Source: CAZKEG01 sp964601575
GTDB taxonomy: Bacteria; Desulfobacterota; Thermodesulfobacteria; Thermodesulfobacteriales; Thermodesulfatatoraceae
Assembly (NCBI GenBank): GCA_964601575.1
Contig: CAZROA010000017.1
Location: 1-25,940, forward strand
Length of the DNA stretch: 25,940 nucleotides
Reading direction: 5' to 3'
Translations under genes and position numbers: made by a program
Part shown: in pieces, positions 12,950 to 19,906 of the stretch
How positions within the stretch are numbered: position 1 is the first letter of the stretch
How the letters are laid out: every line of letters starts with the position of its first letter
Notes under the pieces: model-generated
Told to the model about the DNA's origin: nothing
What the model saw: the letters and a program-made list of their open reading frames with translations, nothing else
The model's database searches: none

Positions 12950-14101
12950 ATGAAGATCAAGGCCAGGCCCGAAGACTTTGTGGTCTTTGAGGTGGCGGAT
13001 ATTGCCCCGGAAAACGAAGGCCCCTACGCCCTTTACCGTCTGCAGAAGGTCGGGGCCACCACTTGGGATGTCCTGGGAGATATTGCCCGTCGTCTACGCC
13101 GGCGATATGACGAGCTCGGCTATGGTGGGCTCAAGGACCGCCAGGCGGTCTCTTATCAATTCGTGACCATCAAACACGGCCCTAAAAAAGACCTCCTCGG
13201 TCGCAATTACCGCCTTGAATATCTAGGGCAGACCAAGGAGCCGATGAACAAGGCCAAGCTTAAGGGGAATTTCTTTCGCATCGTGGTCCGTGAGATAGAA
13301 ACCCCAGGGCTTGCCGAAGAAATAGACCTGGTTAAGCGCTTTGGCGTGGTCAATTACTTTGATGAACAACGTTTTGGCTCGGTCCGTCGGGGCCAAGGTT
13401 TTGCCGTTCGTGAATTGATCCTCGGCCATTACGAAAAGGCCCTTTATTTACTCTTGGCCGAGGGCAGTCAATACGAAATCAGACGCACCCAGACCTTTCG
13501 GGATTGTCTCCGAAAAAATTGGCCTTATCTAAGGCCCTGCCTTGAGCTTGCCCCCAGTAACTGGGAACGACGTCTGATTGAGTTTCTAGTCACCCATCGG
13601 CCATCAAAACGGACTTTCAAGCGCGCCTTCTCCTTGGTCGATCGAGAATATTTGGTCATGCTCTGTCAAGCCTATCAAGCCTATATCTGGAACGAGACCG
13701 TAAAGGGCTATTTAAGGGAGCTCGGGCTTAAGCTTTATCCGGTCTCTTATCTCTTGGGAGAACTCTTGTTTTATCGAAAGGTACCAGAAGAGGCCTTTTC
13801 CAAATTAAAGGCCCAAAAGATCCCCCTCCCAAGTCCCAAACTCAAACTCGACCCCGGGGTCAAAGCACTCATGGAAGAGGTCCTCCGGAGAGAAGGGATT
13901 CCGGCCCTTGAGAAATTTCGTACCCTGACCAAGGGGGCCACCTTTAAGACCTATCCCAGAGAGGTGGTCGTTTTCCCGGAAAATTTGAGATATATCCCCG
14001 AGAGCCAAACCACCATACGTCTCGAATTTTTCCTCCCCAAGGGCTCCTATGCCACGGTGGTCCTAAAACGCCTCTTTTTACTCCCCCAAAACTCTGGTTA
14101 G
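12950..14101 (+). CDS. truD: tRNA pseudouridine(13) synthase TruD
   Basis: TruD makes pseudouridine at position 13 of tRNA-Glu and some others. From the ATG at 12950 the product has 383 residues. It shows MKIKARPEDFVVFEVADI, the catalytic motif YGGLKDRQAVSYQFVTI (with the nucleophilic aspartate of GLKD), NYFDEQRFGSVRRGQGFAVR (about residues 131-150) and a TRUD insertion domain in the second half. A GTG at 12905 extends the frame by 15 residues, but family members begin close to the RPEDF motif. GGAG lies about 14 bases before the ATG, which is rather far. It is divergent from mfd and is followed 17 bases later by waaF. Confidence 0.92.
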   Translation: MKIKARPEDFVVFEVADIAPENEGPYALYRLQKVGATTWDVLGDIARRLRRRYDELGYGGLKDRQAVSYQFVTIKHGPKKDLLGRNYRLEYLGQTKEPMNKAKLKGNFFRIVVREIETPGLAEEIDLVKRFGVVNYFDEQRFGSVRRGQGFAVRELILGHYEKALYLLLAEGSQYEIRRTQTFRDCLRKNWPYLRPCLELAPSNWERRLIEFLVTHRPSKRTFKRAFSLVDREYLVMLCQAYQAYIWNETVKGYLRELGLKLYPVSYLLGELLFYRKVPEEAFSKLKAQKIPLPSPKLKLDPGVKALMEEVLRREGIPALEKFRTLTKGATFKTYPREVVVFPENLRYIPESQTTIRLEFFLPKGSYATVVLKRLFLLPQNSG

Positions 14102-14118
14102 ATAGAGAGGCCTGAGTT

Positions 14119-15108
14119 ATGTCTGCGCAACTACCCGAAGGCGAAGAGATATTGATTCGTTTACCCAACTGGGTGGGTGACGCCGTAATGGCCACCCCGG
14201 TGCTGGTCAATTTGGCCCGATATTATCCCAAGCTGGCCCTCATGGCCCGCCCGCATATCCTGAGGCTTTTTTCCGCCTTTCCCCAGGTCTCAAGGATGAT
14301 CCCGGTAGAAGGCGGAAAAAAGGATCTGCTTTCTGTGGCCCAAGGGATCCGAGGGCAATTCCAAAGCGGGCTCCTCTTACCGAATTCTTTTTCTTCGGCC
14401 CTGATCTTCTTTCTCGGGCGGGTGAAATACCGGGCCGGTTACGCCACTGATGGTCGGAGTGTGCTCCTTACTCATCGGGTCAAACGTCCGAAAGAAAAGG
14501 TCCATCAGACGGAATACTATCTACATCTGCTAGAAGTCTTGGGCTTTTCCGTGGCAGAACGCGAGTTACGTCTGCCTCTTCCTGATCACGCCCGCCGCCG
14601 AGCCTTGAATCTCTTAGCCGATCTCCCGGCTCCAAGGGCGGGGATTGCCCCTGGGGCGGCCTTTGGTCCGGCCAAGAGATGGCCCATCTCTCGATATCGG
14701 GCCTTGGCCTATCATCTCCGTCGAGCTGGATTTTCCTTGGTCATCCTCGGTGGAGCAGAAGAACGCCCAGCCGGTGAAGAGATTGCCGGTGATCTCCCAC
14801 GGGCGCGTAATCTTTGTGGGCTCACCGATCTCCCCACCGCCGCAGCCATTATCGAACGTCTTGACCTCTTTGTCAGCAATGATTCCGGCCTGATGCACGT
14901 GGCCGCGGCCCTGAAGCGCCCGCAGGTGGCCATCTTTGGCTCCACTGATCCTGAGGCCACCGGGCCCTTAAATCCCCGCTCGGTGGTGGTACGTACCGCC
15001 TTGCCTTGTAGCCCCTGCCTAGAACGGACCTGTAAGAACAACTATGCCTGTTTTGAGGCCATCAAAGTTTCCGATGTCTTTGAGGCCTGTCTCAAGGTAT
15101 GGAAATGA
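14119..15108 (+). CDS. waaF: LPS heptosyltransferase II (GT9)
   Basis: WaaF adds the second L-glycero-D-manno-heptose to the LPS inner core at the inner membrane. The 329-residue product has the GT9 start ILIRLPNWVGDAVMATPVL (about 11-29, with the catalytic-region N-W-V-G-D). The middle motif is GIAPGAAFGPAKRWP (about 174-188), and the acceptor/donor loop is LFVSNDSGLMHVAAAL (about 252-267), followed by VAIFGSTDPEATGPL. A C-terminal cysteine cluster (PCSPC, TCKNNYAC) is typical. It lies between truD and gmhB; the gmhB start overlaps its stop codon. Confidence 0.93.
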   Translation: MSAQLPEGEEILIRLPNWVGDAVMATPVLVNLARYYPKLALMARPHILRLFSAFPQVSRMIPVEGGKKDLLSVAQGIRGQFQSGLLLPNSFSSALIFFLGRVKYRAGYATDGRSVLLTHRVKRPKEKVHQTEYYLHLLEVLGFSVAERELRLPLPDHARRRALNLLADLPAPRAGIAPGAAFGPAKRWPISRYRALAYHLRRAGFSLVILGGAEERPAGEEIAGDLPRARNLCGLTDLPTAAAIIERLDLFVSNDSGLMHVAAALKRPQVAIFGSTDPEATGPLNPRSVVVRTALPCSPCLERTCKNNYACFEAIKVSDVFEACLKVWK

Positions 15109-15671
15109 GAGCCCCGGTGGTCTTTCTTGATCGAGACGGTACCATCAATGAAGAGGTAGGGTATTTACGAGACCCGGCCTTGCTTAGACTCATCCCCGGA
15201 GCCGCCGAAGGGATCAGGGCCCTAAATCAGGCTGGATTCAAAGTGGTGGTCATCACCAATCAGAGCGGACTTGCCAGGGGCTATTTTTCTCTGGCCACCT
15301 TGGAGGAGATTCACCGAGAACTTGAGCGGCAACTCGCCTCTCATGGGGCCCGAATAGACGCCATCTATTTCTGTCCACATCATCCAGAGGAAGGTTGTCT
15401 CTGCCGAAAGCCTCGTTCAGGTCTAATAGAAAGGGCGGTTCGGGAACTTGACCTTGATCTCTCCCAGGCCTATGTGGTAGGGGACCGTCACCTTGATCTC
15501 CTTTTGGCCAGAAACATTGGGGCCAAAGGTGTTCTGGTCCTTACTGGCTATGGACGAGAAGAACTTAGTTTGTGTTTGCCGAAGATGGGGCTCTTCCCGG
15601 ATATCCTGGCCAAAGACCTCAAAGAGGCCGCTGGTTTGATCATTGCTGATTATGAAGATTCTCATCGTTAA
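15099..15671 (+). CDS. gmhB: D-glycero-beta-D-manno-heptose 1,7-bisphosphate 7-phosphatase
   Basis: GmhB removes the 7-phosphate in the ADP-heptose pathway. The 190-residue HAD-family protein has VFLDRDGTINEEVGYL (nucleophile DxD at about residues 10-12), VVVITNQSGLARGYF (motif II), the zinc loop CPHHPEEGCLCRKP (Cys and His ligands, about 92-106) and YVVGDRHLDLLLARNIGA (motif IV). The frame can start at ATG 15099 or at ATG 15105; the second forms a 4-base ATGA overlap with the waaF stop, so 15105 is equally plausible. Its function directly supplies the heptose used by the flanking waaF and waaC products. Confidence 0.93.
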   Translation: MEMRAPVVFLDRDGTINEEVGYLRDPALLRLIPGAAEGIRALNQAGFKVVVITNQSGLARGYFSLATLEEIHRELERQLASHGARIDAIYFCPHHPEEGCLCRKPRSGLIERAVRELDLDLSQAYVVGDRHLDLLLARNIGAKGVLVLTGYGREELSLCLPKMGLFPDILAKDLKEAAGLIIADYEDSHR

Positions 15672-16680
15672 GCTCTCGGCTTTAGGAGACGTGGTCCAGG
15701 CCTTGGCCGTGCTCCCGGCCCTAAAGGCCGGGCTCCCGCAGGCACGTCTTTATTGGGCGGTGGAAGAGGCCTCGGCTGAGCTACTCTTGGGGCATCCTTT
15801 GTTGGAAAGGGTCTATATCTCTAAGCGCCGAACTTGGTTATCAGCCTTTAAAAAGAAACATTTCTTGTCCACTCTGCGGGAGATAAATTTTTTCCTGCGA
15901 GATCTCAGGGAGGAATATTTCGACGTCATCCTTGATCTCCAAGGGCTTTTGAAAAGCGGGCTCCTCGTGGCCCTGGCCAAGGGAAAAAGGAGGATCGGGT
16001 TTGCCAATCATCGCGAAGGAAGTACCCTTCCTTTGACTCAGAAGCTCTCTCCTTATGAACCTGAAAGACACGCTGTGGAACGATATCTTGATGCCGCTTT
16101 GTACCTTGGGGGGAAGAAGCCTTCGCCGGTGAGTTTTCCCTTGCCCCCTCTGCCTGACCCCGAGGATCTTCGGGAAAAATTCGACCTAAGAGGGGACCTA
16201 GCGGTCTTTATTCCCCGGGCCCGTTGGCAGACCAAAGAGTGGACCCAAGAGGGATGGGCAGAGCTTGCCCATTTGGTTCAAGAGGCCTTCGGGCTTGAGA
16301 TAGTCCTTGTGGGCGGGGTAGGGGATAGGTCCTATGTAGCCCCGATTTTAGAAAAGGCCCCTTTTGTCCGCTCCCTTTGCGGTCAGACCTCGATCCTTGA
16401 GCTGGCCGGTTTGTTGAAGCTGGCCCGCTTGATCGTCACCGTGGACACCGGGCCCATGCACTTGGCCGTAGCGGTTGGCAAACGGGTAGTAGCCCTTTTT
16501 GGACCTACGGCCCCTTGGCGAACAGGACCCTTTGGTCAAGGGCATCGGGTGGTCAAATTGGATCTCCCTTGTAGCCCTTGTTTTAAGAAAAAATGCCCAG
16601 AACCCCTGTGTCTCAAAGGACTCACTCCCGAGCGGGTATTTCAAGAGGTGGCTGAACTGATGATCAATGGGGGATCTTAG
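15652..16680 (+). CDS. waaC: LPS heptosyltransferase I (GT9)
   Basis: WaaC attaches the first heptose to Kdo2-lipid A. From the ATG at 15652 the product is 342 residues. It has MKILIVKLSALGDVVQALAV (the S-A-L-G-D GT9 start), DVILDLQGLLKSGLL (about 96-110), FIPRARWQTKEWTQEGW (about 185-200) and LIVTVDTGPMHLAVAVGKRV (about 260-280) with VALFGPTAPWRTGP. An in-frame TTG at 15643 adds three residues, but the family starts at the MKI. It overlaps gmhB by 20 bases and converges with the Hsp20 gene with a 17-base overlap. Together with waaF and gmhB it shows a heptose-containing LPS core. Confidence 0.92.
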   Translation: MKILIVKLSALGDVVQALAVLPALKAGLPQARLYWAVEEASAELLLGHPLLERVYISKRRTWLSAFKKKHFLSTLREINFFLRDLREEYFDVILDLQGLLKSGLLVALAKGKRRIGFANHREGSTLPLTQKLSPYEPERHAVERYLDAALYLGGKKPSPVSFPLPPLPDPEDLREKFDLRGDLAVFIPRARWQTKEWTQEGWAELAHLVQEAFGLEIVLVGGVGDRSYVAPILEKAPFVRSLCGQTSILELAGLLKLARLIVTVDTGPMHLAVAVGKRVVALFGPTAPWRTGPFGQGHRVVKLDLPCSPCFKKKCPEPLCLKGLTPERVFQEVAELMINGGS

Positions 16681-17071
16681 GGAGGAGGATCTTTAGGAGC
16701 CCGTCTTCGAATCTGGCCTCTGCCCCTTCAGGGCTCACCTTAAAGGGAAGTTTGACGATGCGCTCAAAAGGACCGTACTCACCCTCTAGCTGGTAGACGC
16801 GAACCTGAGAGATAGGGGCGGCGCGAAAGCCTTTCACCCGCAAAAACCGACCATCAAGGGTGATCTCAAAGCTTTCCCGTTGGGCCCCGGGGCAACTCAC
16901 TATCACCATGAGCATTTGGGAAGACTCAAAGATATCCACCGGCGGGACCCAGCGTGTCTCACCACCGGGAAGCCTGGTCATACCAAACCAGATAACCTGT
17001 TCCAGATAGGAGAAGACCGAACGATGAAGATCTCTTAGGCCATGGCCCAAAGAGACCCGAATAACAGCCAT
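16664..17071 (-). CDS. Hsp20/alpha-crystallin family small heat-shock protein
   Basis: This is an ATP-independent holdase of 135 residues. The alpha-crystallin domain runs from about residue 42 to 130: TRWVPPVDIFESSQMLMVIV, then LDGRFLRVKGFR, GPFERIVKLPFKV, and the typical A.FEDGLLKILLPK. The N-terminal arm (GLRDLHRSVFSYLEQVIW) is short. The C-terminal extension with the I-x-I/V anchor is almost absent; the chain ends LPKIPH. Oligomer assembly may therefore be atypical. GAGGAGG lies 6 bases before the ATG. It follows the periplasmic binding protein gene by 19 bases, so it is probably co-transcribed. Confidence 0.85.
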   Translation of the reverse strand: MAVIRVSLGHGLRDLHRSVFSYLEQVIWFGMTRLPGGETRWVPPVDIFESSQMLMVIVSCPGAQRESFEITLDGRFLRVKGFRAAPISQVRVYQLEGEYGPFERIVKLPFKVSPEGAEARFEDGLLKILLPKIPH

Positions 17072-17090
17072 GGTAAACCTCCTCTTTTCT

Positions 17091-18203
17091 TTATAACACC
17101 CCGGCCCGAGGCCGACAAACCGGTTCGTAACTCAGGGCTTCGTATTTATAGACACCTACGGTGGCAGGGAGGAGACCATAATGATCATCGGCGGAGACGA
17201 AGTAAAGACCTGTTACTCCTTTGATCAAACCGGTCTTCTCCAGACCTTTGACCAGGTTCCCTTGTCCTCTTTCTATTCCGTTTTTGAGGAAGACAAAGGC
17301 ATCGGCCAGGGCCGCCAGGGAGAGGTCGTAGGTGAGGTTCTCTCGGTGCACAAAGTTCGTCAAAAGTTCATAAAGATCCTTGTTTCCTGGGAACAGGTCT
17401 TCCTGGGCTAAGAAGGCCGCTCCGACAAAGGGCTTGTTTAAAAGGGCTGGATAAGTGCGCAAAAAACCTTCGGGAGAAACATGATGAGAAAAATAGACCG
17501 GGAGCTTGAGCCCCATCTGATCTATGTTTCTGGCCACGGTAAGCGAAGCCCAAGGGCTTGCCCAACAAACTACAGCCTCGGTATCCAAAAGGGCCTCAAG
17601 ATGGAAGGTCACGTCGGTGTCATAGGGACCAAAATATCTGATCTTTTTGATCCGTAATCCATACTCAGCGGCGTAGGCCTGAAGCCATTTCTCTCCTTCT
17701 TTTCCCCAGGAATCACTACTGATCAAGAGGCCTATTTGATGATATCCCTTCTTTTTCAAGCAATAGTAAAGGACCTTGACCGCGGCCCGGGTGGTAAGCC
17801 CGGTGCGAAAGATGATCCCCGGGGGTCTTCTCAATTGTTTGATGGGATTGATTTCTCCGGCGGTAAGGATAAGGGGGATATGCCATTTTTTGGCCTCCTT
17901 GGCCAAGACCGAGGCACATTCAGGACGGGCCGGCCCGATGAGTACCTCTACCCCGGAAAGAAAGGCTTCTTTCATCAGGGCGGGAATATGAGAAGGCCTC
18001 CCTCGAGAATCAAGAGGGATAAGTTCCAGTCTAAGACCTTCGGTGCGGTAGAAGAATTGGGCCAATTCTCCGGCCCAAAGCCTCAATATTACCCCTTCCT
18101 TACCTTCACTGCCGGAAAGCGGGATGACCAAACCCACCCTCAAGGCCAAGGCCGGAGAGGCATAGAGTAGGACGAGCCAAAGCCAAAAAAGGAATCGAAA
18201 CAT
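17091..18203 (-). CDS. LivK/LpoA-type periplasmic ligand-binding protein
   Basis: The 370-residue product has a signal peptide (FRFLFWLWLVLLYASPALAL, about residues 2-21). A type I periplasmic binding fold follows: RVGLVIPLSGSEGKEGV, VEVLIGPARPECASVLAKEA, IPLILTAGEINPI and GLLISSDSWGKEGEKWLQAY. This is the fold of branched-chain amino-acid binding proteins and of the PBP-activator LpoA. No permease or ATPase gene is nearby; instead its ATG overlaps the TGA stop of the cpoB-like gene by one base (TGATG). A role with the cell envelope rather than uptake is therefore reasonable but inferred. The ligand is unknown. Confidence 0.78.
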   Translation of the reverse strand: MFRFLFWLWLVLLYASPALALRVGLVIPLSGSEGKEGVILRLWAGELAQFFYRTEGLRLELIPLDSRGRPSHIPALMKEAFLSGVEVLIGPARPECASVLAKEAKKWHIPLILTAGEINPIKQLRRPPGIIFRTGLTTRAAVKVLYYCLKKKGYHQIGLLISSDSWGKEGEKWLQAYAAEYGLRIKKIRYFGPYDTDVTFHLEALLDTEAVVCWASPWASLTVARNIDQMGLKLPVYFSHHVSPEGFLRTYPALLNKPFVGAAFLAQEDLFPGNKDLYELLTNFVHRENLTYDLSLAALADAFVFLKNGIERGQGNLVKGLEKTGLIKGVTGLYFVSADDHYGLLPATVGVYKYEALSYEPVCRPRAGVL

Positions 18204-18988
18204 CAGGACTTCTTTAACCTGGCCAGATATTTACGGGCAATGCGGGCTTGTTCAGTACGCGGATATTGGTGGATAAGTTTTTTAAAGACAATACTAGCGG
18301 CCTCGGTATCACCAAGGCGTAAGAAGGCAAACCCTTGTTTGAGGAGCGCAGCAGGGACCTTGTTGCTCTTGGGAAATTGATCAATGACCTTCTGATACTC
18401 CAAGATGGCTTCTTCATAACGTTGGGTCCGAAAGAGACACTCACCGATCCAGAAATGGGCGTTAGGGGCCCTTTTCCCCTGGGGATAAAGCTGGAGGTAT
18501 TTTTCAAACAATTTTTGGGCCTCTTGAAACCTCTTTTGGCGATAGAGATTGAGGGCCTGATTATAAAGGGCCTCTTCGTCGGGTTTTTCCTTCTTGACCT
18601 CTTTAGTCGTTGGGGCCAGGCGCCTTTCAAGCGCGGTCAAACGTTTTAGGACCTCGGCCTGGAATTCACGAAGGGCCTCCCGATCCTGCCCCTGTTGATA
18701 GGTGAGTTGCTCGATCTGGCCGTTTAGACGCAATTGATCGGTTTGGATCTTTTCAAGCTCGGCAAAGAGGTCTGCCTGACGATTGGCCAAGGCCTCCAGA
18801 CGTTTGAAGTTCTTAGATTGTTCTGTGAGTTTGGCCACTTGTTTTTCTAAGGAAGACAAGCGTTTATCCAAGGCCTGGAGTTGGAGATTCAAAGTATAGA
18901 TCTGACCTTGTAGGTCTTCTACCTCCTGTTGATTGGCGACACACCCGGAAAGGAGCAACAAGGAGAGGAGAAAATACCAATATCGCAT
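18203..18988 (-). CDS. cpoB: CpoB/YbgF-like TPR lipoprotein
   Basis: The 261-residue product begins with a lipoprotein signal (MRYWYFLLSLLLLSG, Cys16). It continues as a long coiled coil (about 20-130, with heptads from EVEDLQGQIYTLNLQL onward) and ends with TPR repeats (about 142-258: ALYNQALNLYRQKRFQEAQK, HFWIGECLFRTQRYEEAILE, LLKQGFAFLRLGDTEAASIV). CpoB coordinates peptidoglycan synthesis with the Tol-Pal machine. Here the usual tol-pal genes are not adjacent, and the protein carries a lipobox in place of a plain signal peptide. The stop overlaps the start of the periplasmic binding protein gene. Confidence 0.85.
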   Translation of the reverse strand: MRYWYFLLSLLLLSGCVANQQEVEDLQGQIYTLNLQLQALDKRLSSLEKQVAKLTEQSKNFKRLEALANRQADLFAELEKIQTDQLRLNGQIEQLTYQQGQDREALREFQAEVLKRLTALERRLAPTTKEVKKEKPDEEALYNQALNLYRQKRFQEAQKLFEKYLQLYPQGKRAPNAHFWIGECLFRTQRYEEAILEYQKVIDQFPKSNKVPAALLKQGFAFLRLGDTEAASIVFKKLIHQYPRTEQARIARKYLARLKKS

Positions 18989-19083
18989 ATCTTTGCTTTA
19001 GCCGGCAGGAAGAAAATCGTCAAGGGCTATATTCCTAAGACCCGAATAAGGGGTTTGGCCTTACTTTTTCAAACAATCCTTGC

Positions 19084-19112
19084 TTGGCCCATTCTCTCAA
19101 AAGCGATTATAC
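19084..19112. promoter_or_regulatory. overlapping divergent promoters between cpoB and radC
   Basis: In the 192-base gap 18989-19180, ATTATAC (19106-19112) reads as TATAAT on the - strand (19111-19106), an exact -10 for the cpoB operon with a leader of about 110 bases but no good -35. On the + strand it reads TTATAC (19107-19112), with TTGGCC (19084-19089) 17 bases upstream as a weak -35 for radC. A CTAAAATTTAG near-palindrome at 19155-19165 could be an operator. The rest of the gap shows no open frame or RNA gene. Confidence 0.35.
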
Positions 19113-19180
19113 CTGGGTAGGCTAAATCTTTTGCCAGAGGGAGACGATCACTGTCTAAAATTTAGTGTCCTTACTTTATT

Positions 19181-19906
19181 ATGTCTTCAAAAGACTTCTC
19201 CCAAAGAGTAGCCGGGCATCGGGAGCGCCTTCGGCAGAAATTTCTCACTTACGGGCTCTCGGCCTTTACCGACGAAGAAGTACTAGAGATGCTCCTTACC
19301 TTCGGCACCCCGCGCCGAGACTGTAAACCCGCCGCGCGTGAGGCCCTAAGGCGCTTGGGAGGCCTGGCCCAAGTCCTTGAGGCCCCACTTGAAGAACTTC
19401 TTGAGATTAAAGGCATCGGCCCGAAGAATGCCTTGGCCCTCAAGTTCATCCATGAGGTGGCCCGCCGTTTCCTGGCTCAACGCCTGAAGGACCGGCCTTA
19501 TCTTTCTTCTTCTAAGGAAGTCTATGAGTACCTGGCCCACAGCATGATAGATCTTAAAAAAGAGGTCTTTAAGGTCATCTATCTCGATACCAGAAATCAC
19601 ATTATCACTGTGGAAGAACTCTTTCAGGGCACGGTAAACGAGAGCGTCGTCTATCCCCGTGAGGTCATGGAAAGGGCCCTTAAGCACCATGCCTGTGCCC
19701 TGGTCATGGCCCACAACCACCCCTCTGGCGACCCGACTCCTTCGCCAGCAGACATTCGCCTCACCAAACACCTCCTCCTGGCCGCCCGCCTTCTTCAGAT
19801 CCGTATCTTGGATCATCTCATTATTGCCAAAGGCGGTTATTTCAGTTTTGCTGATGAAGGAATTCTCTCTCGGCTAGAAACCGAGGTACAAGGGGTGCTT
19901 TTATGA
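19181..19906 (+). CDS. radC: RadC family JAMM-domain protein
   Basis: The 241-residue product has an N-terminal helix-hairpin-helix region (about residues 10-95: HRERLRQKFLTYGLSAFTDE and LLEIKGIGPKNALALKFI). A C-terminal JAMM/MPN+ metalloprotease-like domain follows (about 105-235), with zinc ligands in LVMAHNHPSGDPTPSPAD (HxH...SxxD) and the upstream glutamate in VEELFQGTVNES. The true biochemical activity of RadC is unsettled despite the old repair name. Its stop overlaps the ispH start by 4 bases (ATGA), so the two are translationally coupled. Confidence 0.93.
   Translation: MSSKDFSQRVAGHRERLRQKFLTYGLSAFTDEEVLEMLLTFGTPRRDCKPAAREALRRLGGLAQVLEAPLEELLEIKGIGPKNALALKFIHEVARRFLAQRLKDRPYLSSSKEVYEYLAHSMIDLKKEVFKVIYLDTRNHIITVEELFQGTVNESVVYPREVMERALKHHACALVMAHNHPSGDPTPSPADIRLTKHLLLAARLLQIRILDHLIIAKGGYFSFADEGILSRLETEVQGVLL

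Noticed and set aside
18989..19180. Possible tRNA or small RNA gene in the cpoB-radC gap
   Set aside because: No cloverleaf arms, T-loop GTTC box or terminator could be found; only promoter-like elements are visible.
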